A stretch of DNA of 64,000 bases from positions 84,046 to 148,045 of the forward strand of contig DAIMDW010000011.1 in NCBI GenBank assembly GCA_036725605.1. The letters run 5' to 3'. The translations under genes and the position numbers were made by a program. The stretch's first letter is position 1, and each line of letters begins with the position of its first letter. This document shows positions 43,678 to 52,817 of this stretch, in pieces. The DNA comes from CALBTQ01 sp036725605 (GTDB lineage Bacteria; Lernaellota; Lernaellaia; Lernaellales; Lernaellaceae). The notes beneath the pieces were generated by a model, which saw only the letters and a program-made list of their open reading frames with translations, had not been told where the DNA came from and searched no databases.

Positions 43678-45303
43678 CTAACGCGGCGGGCGGAAACGGA
43701 CGATCAACAGCACGTTTTCCGTATTCAAACCGTAAGCCTGGAACATCCCGTTTTTGACGAACCATTGCACGTCGGCGAAGTCCGCCGCTTGCCGGCCGAT
43801 GCGCGCGGCGAGCACGTCCGCCGTTTCGCGCGCCGCATAAGCGCGATCCAGTTGCAGCGCCTCCACCGTCACCGGCGCCGGCAGATCCGGTTCGACGATC
43901 TCCGCGTGCCGGCCCAACAGTTGCAGGCCGGCGCGCAGCAGGTACGCCGAGGCCATTTCGTTGGGGCGCGGCGATTCCGGATCGAGCCGCTCGCGCCCGA
44001 AGGCGATCGTCAACGACTGGGGCGCGCCGGCCCGCGCCAACGCCTGTTCCACCGACATGACCCAATCCGGCTCGACGACCATTTTCCGGTGGTAGATGAA
44101 TTCGATGCGCGGCGCCACGTAACGATCGGCCGGGTACGCGTCCACGCGCGCCGCCTTGTCCAGCCCGCCGAGCAGAAAAACGGCGACGGTCAACGCGCCC
44201 AGCCAGTAACGGGCCTTTGCCCGCGCGGCGAGCGCGCGCCAGGCGACGGCGAGGCTCAGACAAACCGCCGCCGCGTGGATGATCATGAAGTCGGCGGTGA
44301 AGCCGGCGTTGAGACGCACCAGGCAGATCATCGCGCCGTATGCGGCGACGATCGCCGCCAGGTACATCTCGGCCGGCTTTCGCGGGCGCGAGCGAATCAG
44401 GTGCGCCACGGCGATCGTGCCCAGCACGGCGAACAACGCCAGGTACCCCGGCCCGAAAAAGGTGATCGTCGATTCGCGCAGCCATTCGTAAAAATTTTGC
44501 GCCAGGCCCGCCGAAGCGAGCGCCTCCGCCGATAGAAAATGCGCGCGGCTGCCGCTGTAGTCGGTCAGTTTGTGCAACACCGGCACGGCCAGAATCGCCG
44601 CCGGGGCGACGGCCGCGGCGAATTTCAGCGCGCCCCGGCCGACGCTCTTGCGTTCCCGCAGCAGGTGCAGCGCCAGCAGAAAATAGATCGGCGCGCTTTG
44701 CATCAAGCCGATCGGGTGCACGAGAGTCGCCAATCCGCACCACATGCCCAGCAGCGGATACGCCGAAAACGTATGACGATCCCGCAGCAGGCGGACCATC
44801 TCCACCAACGCCATGAGCATCAGCGCGGTCAGGTGAAAATGGATCGTGTACGAGCGGCTGAAATTGTCGATCACCGGCAGGCAGCAGACGGCCGCGGCGG
44901 ACAGCAAACCGACCCGCCGGTCGTCCGCCAGCAGCGTGCCCAGTCGCCACGCGCCGATGAGCAACAGCGCGTAAAACGCCGGATTGAACAGGCGATAGAG
45001 CGTCAGATCGACCGTCACGCCCAGCGCGTGCAACCCGGCGAGCAGCGAGCTGATCAGCAGATAGAAGTACGCAAACGAAGTTTCCCAGGCGAACACCAGT
45101 TGCCGCCAAGGCGTTCCCGCGTCCGGCCCGGCGATGTGAATGTTGTGAAACAGGTCGAGGAAAATCTGATCGTGATCCAGAATGATCCGCCCGTCGTACA
45201 CGCTGTGCGCCAGGTGCACGCCGACGGCCAGCAACAGCAACGCGCCGCACAACACGCGGTGGGTCGTCAGCGAAAGGCCGGAATCGCGGGCGGAATCGTG
45301 CAT
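43678..45303 (-). CDS. GT-C-like polytopic membrane protein, operon paralogue B
   Basis: This is a 541-residue protein. The start at 45303 follows GAAGGAACCCG. The first membrane helix (about 16-34) is followed by H-S-V-Y-D-G-R-I-I-L-D-H-D (D-H-D at 43-45), the family signature in the first extracytoplasmic loop, where GT-C glycosyltransferases carry catalytic acids. P-V-I-D-N-F-S-R-S-Y-T-I-H-F-H follows between later helices. About ten helices and a soluble C-terminal domain (E-P-D-W-V-M-S-V-E-Q onward) complete the protein. It probably transfers sugar from a polyprenyl carrier to an exported acceptor (inference from fold). The remnant of another copy lies directly behind its stop codon. Confidence 0.82.
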   Translation of the reverse strand: MHDSARDSGLSLTTHRVLCGALLLLAVGVHLAHSVYDGRIILDHDQIFLDLFHNIHIAGPDAGTPWRQLVFAWETSFAYFYLLISSLLAGLHALGVTVDLTLYRLFNPAFYALLLIGAWRLGTLLADDRRVGLLSAAAVCCLPVIDNFSRSYTIHFHLTALMLMALVEMVRLLRDRHTFSAYPLLGMWCGLATLVHPIGLMQSAPIYFLLALHLLRERKSVGRGALKFAAAVAPAAILAVPVLHKLTDYSGSRAHFLSAEALASAGLAQNFYEWLRESTITFFGPGYLALFAVLGTIAVAHLIRSRPRKPAEMYLAAIVAAYGAMICLVRLNAGFTADFMIIHAAAVCLSLAVAWRALAARAKARYWLGALTVAVFLLGGLDKAARVDAYPADRYVAPRIEFIYHRKMVVEPDWVMSVEQALARAGAPQSLTIAFGRERLDPESPRPNEMASAYLLRAGLQLLGRHAEIVEPDLPAPVTVEALQLDRAYAARETADVLAARIGRQAADFADVQWFVKNGMFQAYGLNTENVLLIVRFRPPR

Positions 45304-45365
45304 CGGGTTCCTTCGGCGAATTTTCTCATCAATACTCGCGCGCCGCGGAAATGACAAGCAGCGCG

Positions 45366-46091
45366 TCAGGGCAACGCGCCGGTGACGCCTTTGTAATGGA
45401 CGATCTGTGCGCCTTCGAAGCCCGTTTGCACCGCCTCGACCACCAGGGCGATTTTGTCGCCGGTCGGCGCAACGGAAGCGTAGACGAGCCGATATTCGCG
45501 AAAGGTGCGCCACAGCGTTTTGTCGGCTTGCAGGGTTTTCCACGGCGCGCCCGCTTTGCGGATGCGCACGGTGAAACCGGATTTGGTGGTCATGGCCGGG
45601 TCGTCGCCTTCTTTTTTCACGGTCAACGCGACGTCGTAACTGTTGCCCTGGTGCTTGAACGAGAACTTCCGCTGGCCGTACTGGCGGATGACCATGTCGT
45701 GATCGACCCAGTCGGCGGTCTTCTTTTTATAGACTTCGCGTCCCATCTTGCCGCGCACGCCCAACGCGCGCAGTTTCTTTTTCATTTCCTTTTTGAACGC
45801 GGTGACCGCCTTCTTGATTTGCGCCTCTTCCTCGTAACCGCGATCCTCGGTGAAGCGTCCTTCTTGTTTGAGATGGAAATCGTTTTTCGCCGCGTCAATG
45901 ACGAAGGCGTGCACTTCCTCGCCGGCCAGCCCGCCGCCGGAATAATCGCCCTGTTCGGCGAAGGCCCAGTAGGCGCCGTTGTCCGACCAACCCCAGACGA
46001 TCAATTTTCCGGCGGGGATGAGGGCGGCCCACGAGACGCCGGCGATCAACACCAGGACGGCGATGATTGCGAGGGTATAACGCAGCTTCAT
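45366..46091 (-). CDS. Secreted DUF2259-like protein
   Basis: This is a 241-residue protein with GGGAGGAAATC before the ATG. The signal peptide ends V-S-W-A-A. The mature start I-V-W-G-W-S-D-N-G-A-Y-W-A-F-A-E-Q-G followed by H-A-F-V-I-D resembles predicted secreted proteins of the DUF2259 family. A Lys-rich helical stretch lies at about 90-130 and beta-rich sequence follows. It sits between two GT-C-like genes in the same orientation with gaps of about 60 bases and probably shares their transcript. This suggests a role with the same surface product, perhaps as acceptor or accessory protein. Confidence 0.75.
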   Translation of the reverse strand: MKLRYTLAIIAVLVLIAGVSWAALIPAGKLIVWGWSDNGAYWAFAEQGDYSGGGLAGEEVHAFVIDAAKNDFHLKQEGRFTEDRGYEEEAQIKKAVTAFKKEMKKKLRALGVRGKMGREVYKKKTADWVDHDMVIRQYGQRKFSFKHQGNSYDVALTVKKEGDDPAMTTKSGFTVRIRKAGAPWKTLQADKTLWRTFREYRLVYASVAPTGDKIALVVEAVQTGFEGAQIVHYKGVTGALP

Positions 46092-46158
46092 GATTTCCTC
46101 CCGGACGGTGGTTCACCTTCGACCATACTTAATTGAAATGGATAGGACAATAACCTTG

Positions 46159-47772
46159 TCAGCGGGTCCAGCGCATCAATTCGAGCAGGTAATGCTGGTC
46201 CAGACCGAAGGTCAGCATGTCGCCGTTTTTCGCGAACCACACGGCCTGGGCGTAGGCGGCCGGATCCTCGCCCAATTGTTCGCGCAGCCATTGCGCCGCT
46301 TCGCGCGCCGTCCAGGGCGTGTCTTTGGTTTCCAGCGTGAGCAGAACCGCGCCGCTCGGTTTGATTTTCTTGTTCCAACCGAGGAACTGTTTGACCGCCA
46401 GCACGTGTTGTCTGGTTCGGCGACTGAGGCCGTCCAGTTCATCTTCCGACATCGGCGGCTCGGTGCGCGGGTTGAGGCGCACACGGACGTTCTTCACCGG
46501 CGGGCGCCGGCGCAGTTCGTCCATCGTGCGCAGCAGCCAGCCCGGTTCGCTGACCAACCGGCCGCGCGAGGGCAGGAAACGCGCGCGATACTCCAGCGAG
46601 TCGCCGCTGGGGTAGGTCGTCAACGCCGCGCTCTTTTGCATGCTCGCGGCCATAAACAGCAGCAGGATCATCAGTGGAACGAACTTGCGCCACCGCGGCA
46701 GGCGTTGCAGTTCGCGCCAGGCGATGGCGGGCAACAACACCGCCGCCAGGCAGGCGAATAAGAGAAAGTCGTTGGTGAAGCCGCCGCTGAAGCGGGTGAC
46801 CAGGCTCAGCGAGGCGTTGAACAACAGGCTGATCATCAGAAACAGATCGTCGAGGCGGCGGTCCTTGGCGGCGAAAACGTGATGGAGGCCGACGACCAGA
46901 AAGAGTCCGAAAACGAACAGAAACCAGGGTCCGAAAAAGCCGAACGAAATGTCGATCAGCCAATCCTTGGCCATCGCCGCCAACAGGGGCGCGCTGGTGG
47001 CCGGATTTAAAAGGAAAAGCGATTTTTCCCTGCTGTACCCGGGCAGCGCCCGCAAAAACGGTTGGGCGACCAGGAGGAAACAGGCCAATGCGGTAACGAA
47101 GCGAAGCGCGTTGCCTCTGAGGTTCTTGCGGGAGACCGCCAAAAGAAACAAAAAGCCGAACACCAGCGAGCTTTGCATCAGCGAAATCGGGTGGGTCATC
47201 ACGGCCAGACCGCACAGCACGCCGATGGCCGGATAAGCCAGGCGCAACTCGGGCTTTTGCATCACCCGCACCGTGAAGGCGCAAGCCAGCAGCATGAAGG
47301 CGGCGGCGTGAAAATGCGGATTGAACGACCGGCTCGCGTCGTCGATCACCGGCAACGCGGCCAGCGCGACCGCGCACAGCAAGCCCGCCCGGCGGTCGGC
47401 GAGCAACGCGCCCAGGCGATAGGCCCCGAACATCAGCAACGCCAGAAAGAGCAGGTTGAACGAGCGGTACATAAACAAATTAATCGGTTTGATCGACGAG
47501 ATCAGACCCAGCCCGAGGTTGATCAACGGATAATACGTCCCGCCGGGCAGATCGATGCGCAGCCAGTCGGCGAATTTGCCGAAGCCATGCGGCGGCGCGT
47601 TCAAGAAGTCGTGGAAGGTTTCGGTGAAATACCAATCGTGGTCGAAAAAAATGCGTCCGTCGTAAACCGAATGCGCCAGATGCACGCCCAGACTCAGCAA
47701 TACGAAAACAACGGAAAGTACGCCGATGACGGCGAGGTATTGTTTTTTATTTTTGCCGCTGGGTTGCGTCAT
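46159..47772 (-). CDS. GT-C-like polytopic membrane protein, operon paralogue C
   Basis: This is a 537-residue protein with GGAAGCCGA before the ATG. It has an N-terminal helix, then H-S-V-Y-D-G-R-I-F-F-D-H-D (D-H-D at 44-46), then about nine more helices, with P-V-I-D-D-A-S-R-S-F-N-P-H-F-H as second signature. The soluble C-terminal domain starts near E-P-G-W-L-L-R-T-M-D and ends L-L-E-L-M-R-W-T-R. Its 3' end is the source, or a close sister, of the decayed copy at 43386-43677. It belongs to the five-gene family on this strand. A role in surface glycan assembly is inferred. Confidence 0.83.
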   Translation of the reverse strand: MTQPSGKNKKQYLAVIGVLSVVFVLLSLGVHLAHSVYDGRIFFDHDWYFTETFHDFLNAPPHGFGKFADWLRIDLPGGTYYPLINLGLGLISSIKPINLFMYRSFNLLFLALLMFGAYRLGALLADRRAGLLCAVALAALPVIDDASRSFNPHFHAAAFMLLACAFTVRVMQKPELRLAYPAIGVLCGLAVMTHPISLMQSSLVFGFLFLLAVSRKNLRGNALRFVTALACFLLVAQPFLRALPGYSREKSLFLLNPATSAPLLAAMAKDWLIDISFGFFGPWFLFVFGLFLVVGLHHVFAAKDRRLDDLFLMISLLFNASLSLVTRFSGGFTNDFLLFACLAAVLLPAIAWRELQRLPRWRKFVPLMILLLFMAASMQKSAALTTYPSGDSLEYRARFLPSRGRLVSEPGWLLRTMDELRRRPPVKNVRVRLNPRTEPPMSEDELDGLSRRTRQHVLAVKQFLGWNKKIKPSGAVLLTLETKDTPWTAREAAQWLREQLGEDPAAYAQAVWFAKNGDMLTFGLDQHYLLELMRWTR

Positions 47773-47833
47773 TCGGCTTCCGACGGTGTTTGGTTCATTG
47801 TCTTCACTTTTTCCGCCCGTGCAAGGCGGAGGA

Positions 47834-49483
47834 TCAACCGGACGGCGCGGTTTCCTCCGTCGGCGGCAGCTTCGTAATGACGATCAGCGCCTGGTAGACG
47901 CCCAGACCGAATTGTCCCTTGGCGCTCGTGAAATACAGGTATCGCGTCTCGCCGCCGTTTCCCCGCAATCGTTCGCTCAAGGCGGCGATGACCGAGGGCG
48001 GCGGTGGTTGTTCGGGAAGGAGAAACATTTCGAAGCGGAGACTGGGCGGAAGATCCGGATTCTCGCAGTCCAGCCGCCGGCCGAACAATGACCCCACGCT
48101 GCTGAAGATATGAATGAAGATCGAAGAATTCCGCTCGTCGATGGAGCCGTCCGTGTCGACGTCGTACGCCCGGCAATCCACCGAAGCGTGACGCGGGATA
48201 TTCATCTGGCTCAGGGCGTCGTTGGACGCCCACATCCAATCTTTTTGCACGTTCAGCCACCGGCGGCTGTCGGGACGAACTTCATCGTTGACGGCTCGTC
48301 CGCTCAGGGGAAACACGCGCAGCGACTCGGCCTTCTCCCAAACGCCGATGAGCAGCACGGCGGCGGTCAGCAGCGCGACGGCCCGGCGCATCCCGGCGGC
48401 GGCGAACAGGCTGTGGGTCGTGGCGATCAACCAGGGCAGAATCATCGCGTAGAAAATCATGCCGTCGTGTTTGTTGCCGCCGTTGAGAATGATGTCCAGC
48501 GCCAGGGCGGCGTAAAACGCCACGCAAAAACCCATGTAAAAATCTTGAAACCGGAACCGCCGTTTGCCGATCCACTGGAACAGGCTCAACAGCGTCAGCA
48601 CGCCGCCGAGGATCAGGAAACGTAGACCGACAAACTCGTCAATCATGCCGGCCAAAAGCGAAGCGTTGAACGAACCGACCAGGGGAGTCAGGCCGTCGCC
48701 GGTCGGCAAAAGATAAACGGATTTCGCTAAATAATAATCATAGAGACCGTTGAAAACCGGCACGGCCGTCAGCAGCGTGAACAGGATCATCGCGCCCAAC
48801 CGGGCGATCCATTGCGGATTGTGGCGCAGTTTCCGATACAGATTGAGCGCGGCGAAAAGGAAAATCGGCGCACTCTCCAGCAGGGAGATGGTGTGCGTCG
48901 AAATCGCCAGGCCGACGCACGCGCCGATCAGGGCGTAACGAGACCATGAGGAAATTTTCCCCAGTTCCGCCAACAAGAGCGCATGCGCCGGCAGCAGAAA
49001 CGCCAGCGCGTGAAAGTGAAAGTCATAGGAGCGGCTGTAGTCGTCGAAAATCGGCAGCGATAACGCGGCGACCACGCACAGCCAACCGGCGCGGCGGTCG
49101 GCAAGCTGCTCGCCGATCTTCCATGAGCCCCACAAAAACAGCAGCAGAAAAACCAAATTGAAGGTGCGCAGAAAATACAGGCTCACGGGCACGACGCCGG
49201 CGATCAGGTGCAGAACCAGGTTGGGCAGCACATAACAACTTTCGTTGGTGTAATCGGTGAAATACTCCAACAACGACGTGTACAGACCCGGATTGTCCAT
49301 ATAATAATAATTGGAAAACAAAAAGTGCTGGTAGAAAAACAAGTCATGATCCAGCAGCATCCGACCGTCGCCGACGATGTGCACCACGGCCACGAAAGCG
49401 GCCAGGGCGAAAAACAGCAGATAGGCCGCCGTGATGGCCGGTGAGCGCTCGACTGCCGTTGAGACTGAACGATCCGGTTTGAT
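47834..49483 (-). CDS. GT-C-like polytopic membrane protein, operon paralogue D (probable ATC start)
   Basis: The frame is open back to a stop at 49496-49498 and contains no ATG, GTG or TTG before a GTG at 49393, which lies inside the first membrane helix. An ATC at 49483 stands seven bases after a perfect AAGGAG. Starting there gives 549 residues, restores a basic N-terminus plus a full helix, and places D-H-D at residues 45-47, as in the paralogues (43-46). V-G-D-G-R-M-L-L-D-H-D and P-I-F-D-D-Y-S-R-S-Y-D-F-H-F-H are the family signatures. About ten helices are visible. If the ATC is not used, the product would lack its first helix. Confidence 0.78.
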   Translation of the reverse strand: MKPDRSVSTAVERSPAITAAYLLFFALAAFVAVVHIVGDGRMLLDHDLFFYQHFLFSNYYYMDNPGLYTSLLEYFTDYTNESCYVLPNLVLHLIAGVVPVSLYFLRTFNLVFLLLFLWGSWKIGEQLADRRAGWLCVVAALSLPIFDDYSRSYDFHFHALAFLLPAHALLLAELGKISSWSRYALIGACVGLAISTHTISLLESAPIFLFAALNLYRKLRHNPQWIARLGAMILFTLLTAVPVFNGLYDYYLAKSVYLLPTGDGLTPLVGSFNASLLAGMIDEFVGLRFLILGGVLTLLSLFQWIGKRRFRFQDFYMGFCVAFYAALALDIILNGGNKHDGMIFYAMILPWLIATTHSLFAAAGMRRAVALLTAAVLLIGVWEKAESLRVFPLSGRAVNDEVRPDSRRWLNVQKDWMWASNDALSQMNIPRHASVDCRAYDVDTDGSIDERNSSIFIHIFSSVGSLFGRRLDCENPDLPPSLRFEMFLLPEQPPPPSVIAALSERLRGNGGETRYLYFTSAKGQFGLGVYQALIVITKLPPTEETAPSG

Positions 49484-49528
49484 CTGGAAACTCCTTTATT
49501 GTGAAAACAATTTATCCGGTCGGGCCAC

Positions 49529-51271
49529 TTACTGCAATTGTGTCGACGCATCCGGAAACGATTGGGTGGAAATCAGCGCCAGAACGTTTGCCGTCGGCAA
49601 GTCGAAGGTTTGCGCCGGCTCGGTGGTGCAAAACCAACTGCAACCGCCCTCGGAAAGCGCGGGACATTCGCGACGAATGATCGTCGCCGACCGCTTCGCC
49701 ATCTCTTTCCTTCGAAAAAAATACAACTTGACCGAGAAGCCGGTTTCCTCCCCCCAGTTCGTTTGGCGATGAATGACGGAGGGATCGATGATTTTTTGCA
49801 TCTCCAGGGGCGGAACCAGGTGCAGGGAGTACAGCTTGCCGGCGGAGATCAAATCATGAGCGATGCCGACCGCGTCCATCTCGACAAAATCCGCGGAATC
49901 GGAGGAAACCGAAAATCCCTGAAACCGCAACGGCGTGTATCCCCGCGCGCCCATGTCCCGCAGGCGAACGGCGGTTTGTTGCATCCAATCGGCGGGCAAG
50001 GAAACGCGGGTGCGGTTCTCGCGGGCGGGCGCCGGATCGGCGGTGATTTCCTTGAGCATGTCCGCCTGTTGCCACGCGCCGACCACCAGCACGACGGCGA
50101 TCAGCGCCGACCGAAGCGACTCGGCGCGGCGATGCTGCCCGGCCAGAACGTACAGGCCGATCACGGGCAGAAAACCGGCCAGCGAAAACGCGCCGATCAA
50201 ATCGAAATGGGTGCCGGCGTCCCGGGTGAGAAACGCCTGGCTCATACCGAGCAGGAAAAACAACACGGTGAGCGTCGTCAGGCCGAGCCAGTCGAAGGAA
50301 ATTTTTCGCGAGCGCAGCAGCCACCAGCCGACGGCCGCAGCGCCGATCGTCGCCAGCAGGATTTCCAATCGCGGCAACAACAGGCTGTCGGACAATACGA
50401 CGTGCAGCCAGTTCGCGGCGTGAACGGCGTTGGCCGCTTCGGCCCGGAACAACAGATTGAAGACGCTGGGCGTGCCGAAGTTGGTGTGTTTGTTGTCGAC
50501 GTAGGCCGACAAAACGCGCCAGGTCGAAACGTTCATCGCCGCCGCGATCGCCAAGGCGGTCAGCCAGCCGAGCAACGATGAATACCGCTTCTTCCACAGG
50601 AGGAAAATCAACAATAACGCGAACACGGGCGCACTTTGCAGCAGGCCGATCGGGTGCGACAAAATCGCCGCGCCGGCGCCGATTCCCAGCAGCGGATACG
50701 TCCACATTTCCTTTGGATCGCGCAGGATTTTCGCCAGAAAAACCAGCGTCCACAGCAAAAAAACCATCGTGTGGTAATGCGGCAGAAACATGCGGGTGGA
50801 AGCGGAAAACACCGGCAAAGTCGCCGCCAGCGCCGCGCACAGCCAACCGGCTCGTCGGTCGGCGAGCTGCCGCCCCAGAAAATACGCCGCGATCATCGCC
50901 AGCAACCAGAACGGCAAATTGAAAAAACGATACAACCGTAAATTCATCGGCCACAGCCGGCCGGCCAGGTACAGCAACGTGGTGGGAAGTCGTCCGGCCG
51001 GTTGGCTTTCGCGCCAGAACTGAATCGCGTCATGGCCAAGATCGATGGGATTGCGCGTGGTCGACGTCGGGGTGTTTGCGTTACGAAAATAACTACTTGC
51101 GTAATACAAATCATGGTCGGCAAAAATGCGCCCGTCGTATAGCTGCATAACGATAAAAACAAACAGCGACAGGCCGCACGTCAGCACATACGGCCAGACG
51201 GAAAAACGATCTGTGGCGGCGTCTTCGATACGCAAGCGGTTCACCCAAAATGAATTTGACGCAATGATCAT
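49529..51271 (-). CDS. GT-C-like polytopic membrane protein, operon paralogue E (first gene)
   Basis: This is a 580-residue protein starting at an ATG with only a weak ribosome site, so the exact start is uncertain. The N-terminus is about 8 residues longer than in the paralogues. It has M-Q-L-Y-D-G-R-I-F-A-D-H-D (D-H-D at 52-54), then about nine further helices, with P-V-F-S-A-S-T-R-M-F-L-P-H-Y-H as a relaxed form of the second signature. The C-terminal soluble domain begins P-A-D-W-M-Q-Q and contains a small Cys pair (C-P-A-L and G-C-S-W-F-C). It leads the presumed operon of five paralogues; the next gene begins 45 bases downstream. Confidence 0.8.
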   Translation of the reverse strand: MIIASNSFWVNRLRIEDAATDRFSVWPYVLTCGLSLFVFIVMQLYDGRIFADHDLYYASSYFRNANTPTSTTRNPIDLGHDAIQFWRESQPAGRLPTTLLYLAGRLWPMNLRLYRFFNLPFWLLAMIAAYFLGRQLADRRAGWLCAALAATLPVFSASTRMFLPHYHTMVFLLWTLVFLAKILRDPKEMWTYPLLGIGAGAAILSHPIGLLQSAPVFALLLIFLLWKKRYSSLLGWLTALAIAAAMNVSTWRVLSAYVDNKHTNFGTPSVFNLLFRAEAANAVHAANWLHVVLSDSLLLPRLEILLATIGAAAVGWWLLRSRKISFDWLGLTTLTVLFFLLGMSQAFLTRDAGTHFDLIGAFSLAGFLPVIGLYVLAGQHRRAESLRSALIAVVLVVGAWQQADMLKEITADPAPARENRTRVSLPADWMQQTAVRLRDMGARGYTPLRFQGFSVSSDSADFVEMDAVGIAHDLISAGKLYSLHLVPPLEMQKIIDPSVIHRQTNWGEETGFSVKLYFFRRKEMAKRSATIIRRECPALSEGGCSWFCTTEPAQTFDLPTANVLALISTQSFPDASTQLQ

Positions 51272-51561
51272 AACCGATTCTCGTTCTTTCGATGCCGGAA
51301 AAATCGTTCCGTGAGTAAAGGCGTCAAGGGAAATTCCCGCTTCGCTCGACCGGCTGCGTTCGGGTGAAAATTCTTGGAGAACCGTTGTCGATCATGTATA
51401 TAGATGATGCGGAATCGCTGCCGAGGGGAATTCAAATATGACGACTTTTTACGTGCCTGAACGGCTACGCGTACGCTTGCCGTTTTACGATTCCGCCAAC
51501 CCAAGCGAGATGCGCGGATGGAGGTTTGCCCTCATTGGCCGATGACGATCGCCGGGAAATA
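51272..51561. other. Divergent intergenic region, no firm feature
   Basis: These 290 bases lie between the divergent GT-C-like genes and must hold both promoters. A GTATATAG stretch near 51396-51403 could serve as a -10 on either strand, but no convincing -35 partner is seen. No coding frame is supported. Confidence 0.5.
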
Positions 51562-52746
51562 ATGCTGCGGAAAAAACGACTCCGCTATGACTTGCTTGTC
51601 CTGCTCACGGCCGCGTTGATCATCGGGGCCAGCTATTGGACGTATCGCGCCGCGCCCATGAGCCTGTACTTCGGCGATGAATCCACCATGGGCGCCTTCG
51701 GCGCCGAGCTGCTGCAAGAGGGCATCGCCCAAGGCAATTTTTCCGGTCCGCTCTGGTGGGAGGATCCCAGCTATTGGGGATCGTCCAATCCGCGCGTCGG
51801 CGTTTACCTATTCGGCCTGGCGTTTTGGGCGGCTTACGACGAACGCCATCCCGAGCGATTGGAGCCGCGTGTGCGCCTGTTGGCGGCGGTCATCGCTCTG
51901 CTGACGGTCTATGTCTTTTTCCGCACGCTGGCTTTGATGGTCGGCGCCGGCCCGGCCTATCTCGGTGCGGTTGTCCTCGCCCTGCATCCGGTTTTCCGCT
52001 GGGTGCACGTTTCGGTGATCAACGATGTGCTGATGATGTTGTTTTGTTTGCTGACCGTGTACTTCGCCGCGCAGGTGATGGCCTTTAAGGACGACGACAA
52101 CCGGTCGACCCCCTATTGGTTGTGGACCGCCGTTTTCGCCGGGCTGGCGGTCGCCACGAGATTATTCGCGCTGGGATTGGTGGCGGTTTGCGGTTATCTG
52201 GTGGTGTGTCAATTTCGGAAAACCCGGTGGCGGGCGCTGGGGTACGGCCTGGTGACGATCGCCGTGGTTCTCCTGATCGTTTTCGCGACCAATCCGTTGC
52301 TGTGGTGGGATCCCCTTTTCGGCCTCCGGCAAATGTCCACCGGTCATATCTCGCGTCACGAGGTCGGGAACCGATTGTTCGAATACGCACACTTCGAACC
52401 GCTGTTGCGGCAAACGTTCACTTGGTTTTACCCGGCGCGTCTGCCGCAGGCCGGAGCCATCGGAACCGCGGGCGATTGGCTGTGGTGCCTGCCGGGATTG
52501 TTTCTGACGCTGTTGGGCGTGAGCCAATGCCGCAAAGCGTATTGCGGATTGTGGCTGGCGTTCTTTTTCGGTTTTGTGGTGGTCGTCGGTCTGACCGCCA
52601 GCTCGTTGACGTTGTCCTGGTACAAACCGAAACTGGCGTTGGGTGCGACGGCGGGCGCGATCGCACTGGGCGTCTTCGGCCTGGCTCACCTTGCGCAAGG
52701 GCGGTTGGTCAAAACCATTCTCACCCGGTGGCGCGGTTTGCGCTGA
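51562..52746 (+). CDS. GT39/PMT-like polytopic membrane protein
   Basis: This is a 394-residue protein. The ATG at 51562 is preferred over a TTG at 51526, whose ribosome site is too close. The first membrane helix (about 10-27) leads into Y-F-G-D-E-S-T-M-G, with the G-D-E at 38-40 in the first periplasmic loop, as in GT39/ArnT-type enzymes that use polyprenyl-phosphate sugars. P-S-Y-W-G-S-S-N-P-R-V-G-V-Y follows, which is nearly matched by the protein at 53596-54783. About nine helices are visible and there is no large soluble domain. The acceptor is unknown. Confidence 0.78.
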   Translation: MLRKKRLRYDLLVLLTAALIIGASYWTYRAAPMSLYFGDESTMGAFGAELLQEGIAQGNFSGPLWWEDPSYWGSSNPRVGVYLFGLAFWAAYDERHPERLEPRVRLLAAVIALLTVYVFFRTLALMVGAGPAYLGAVVLALHPVFRWVHVSVINDVLMMLFCLLTVYFAAQVMAFKDDDNRSTPYWLWTAVFAGLAVATRLFALGLVAVCGYLVVCQFRKTRWRALGYGLVTIAVVLLIVFATNPLLWWDPLFGLRQMSTGHISRHEVGNRLFEYAHFEPLLRQTFTWFYPARLPQAGAIGTAGDWLWCLPGLFLTLLGVSQCRKAYCGLWLAFFFGFVVVVGLTASSLTLSWYKPKLALGATAGAIALGVFGLAHLAQGRLVKTILTRWRGLR

Positions 52747-52762
52747 CACACAGGCAAAGCAT

Positions 52763-52798
52763 AAAAAAGGAGCATCGATCGGATCCGATCGATGCTCC
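52763..52798 (-). terminator. Terminator: perfect 30-bp palindrome plus T-run
   Basis: Bases 52769-52798 are a perfect 30-base palindrome (13-base-pair stem around a central GATC). On the minus strand a run of six T follows directly (52768-52763). It lies 20 bases after the stop of the minus-strand lipoprotein gene at 52818 and also separates it from the convergent plus-strand gene. Confidence 0.85.
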
Positions 52799-52817
52799 GG
52801 TAGTGCCGTAATTTTTG

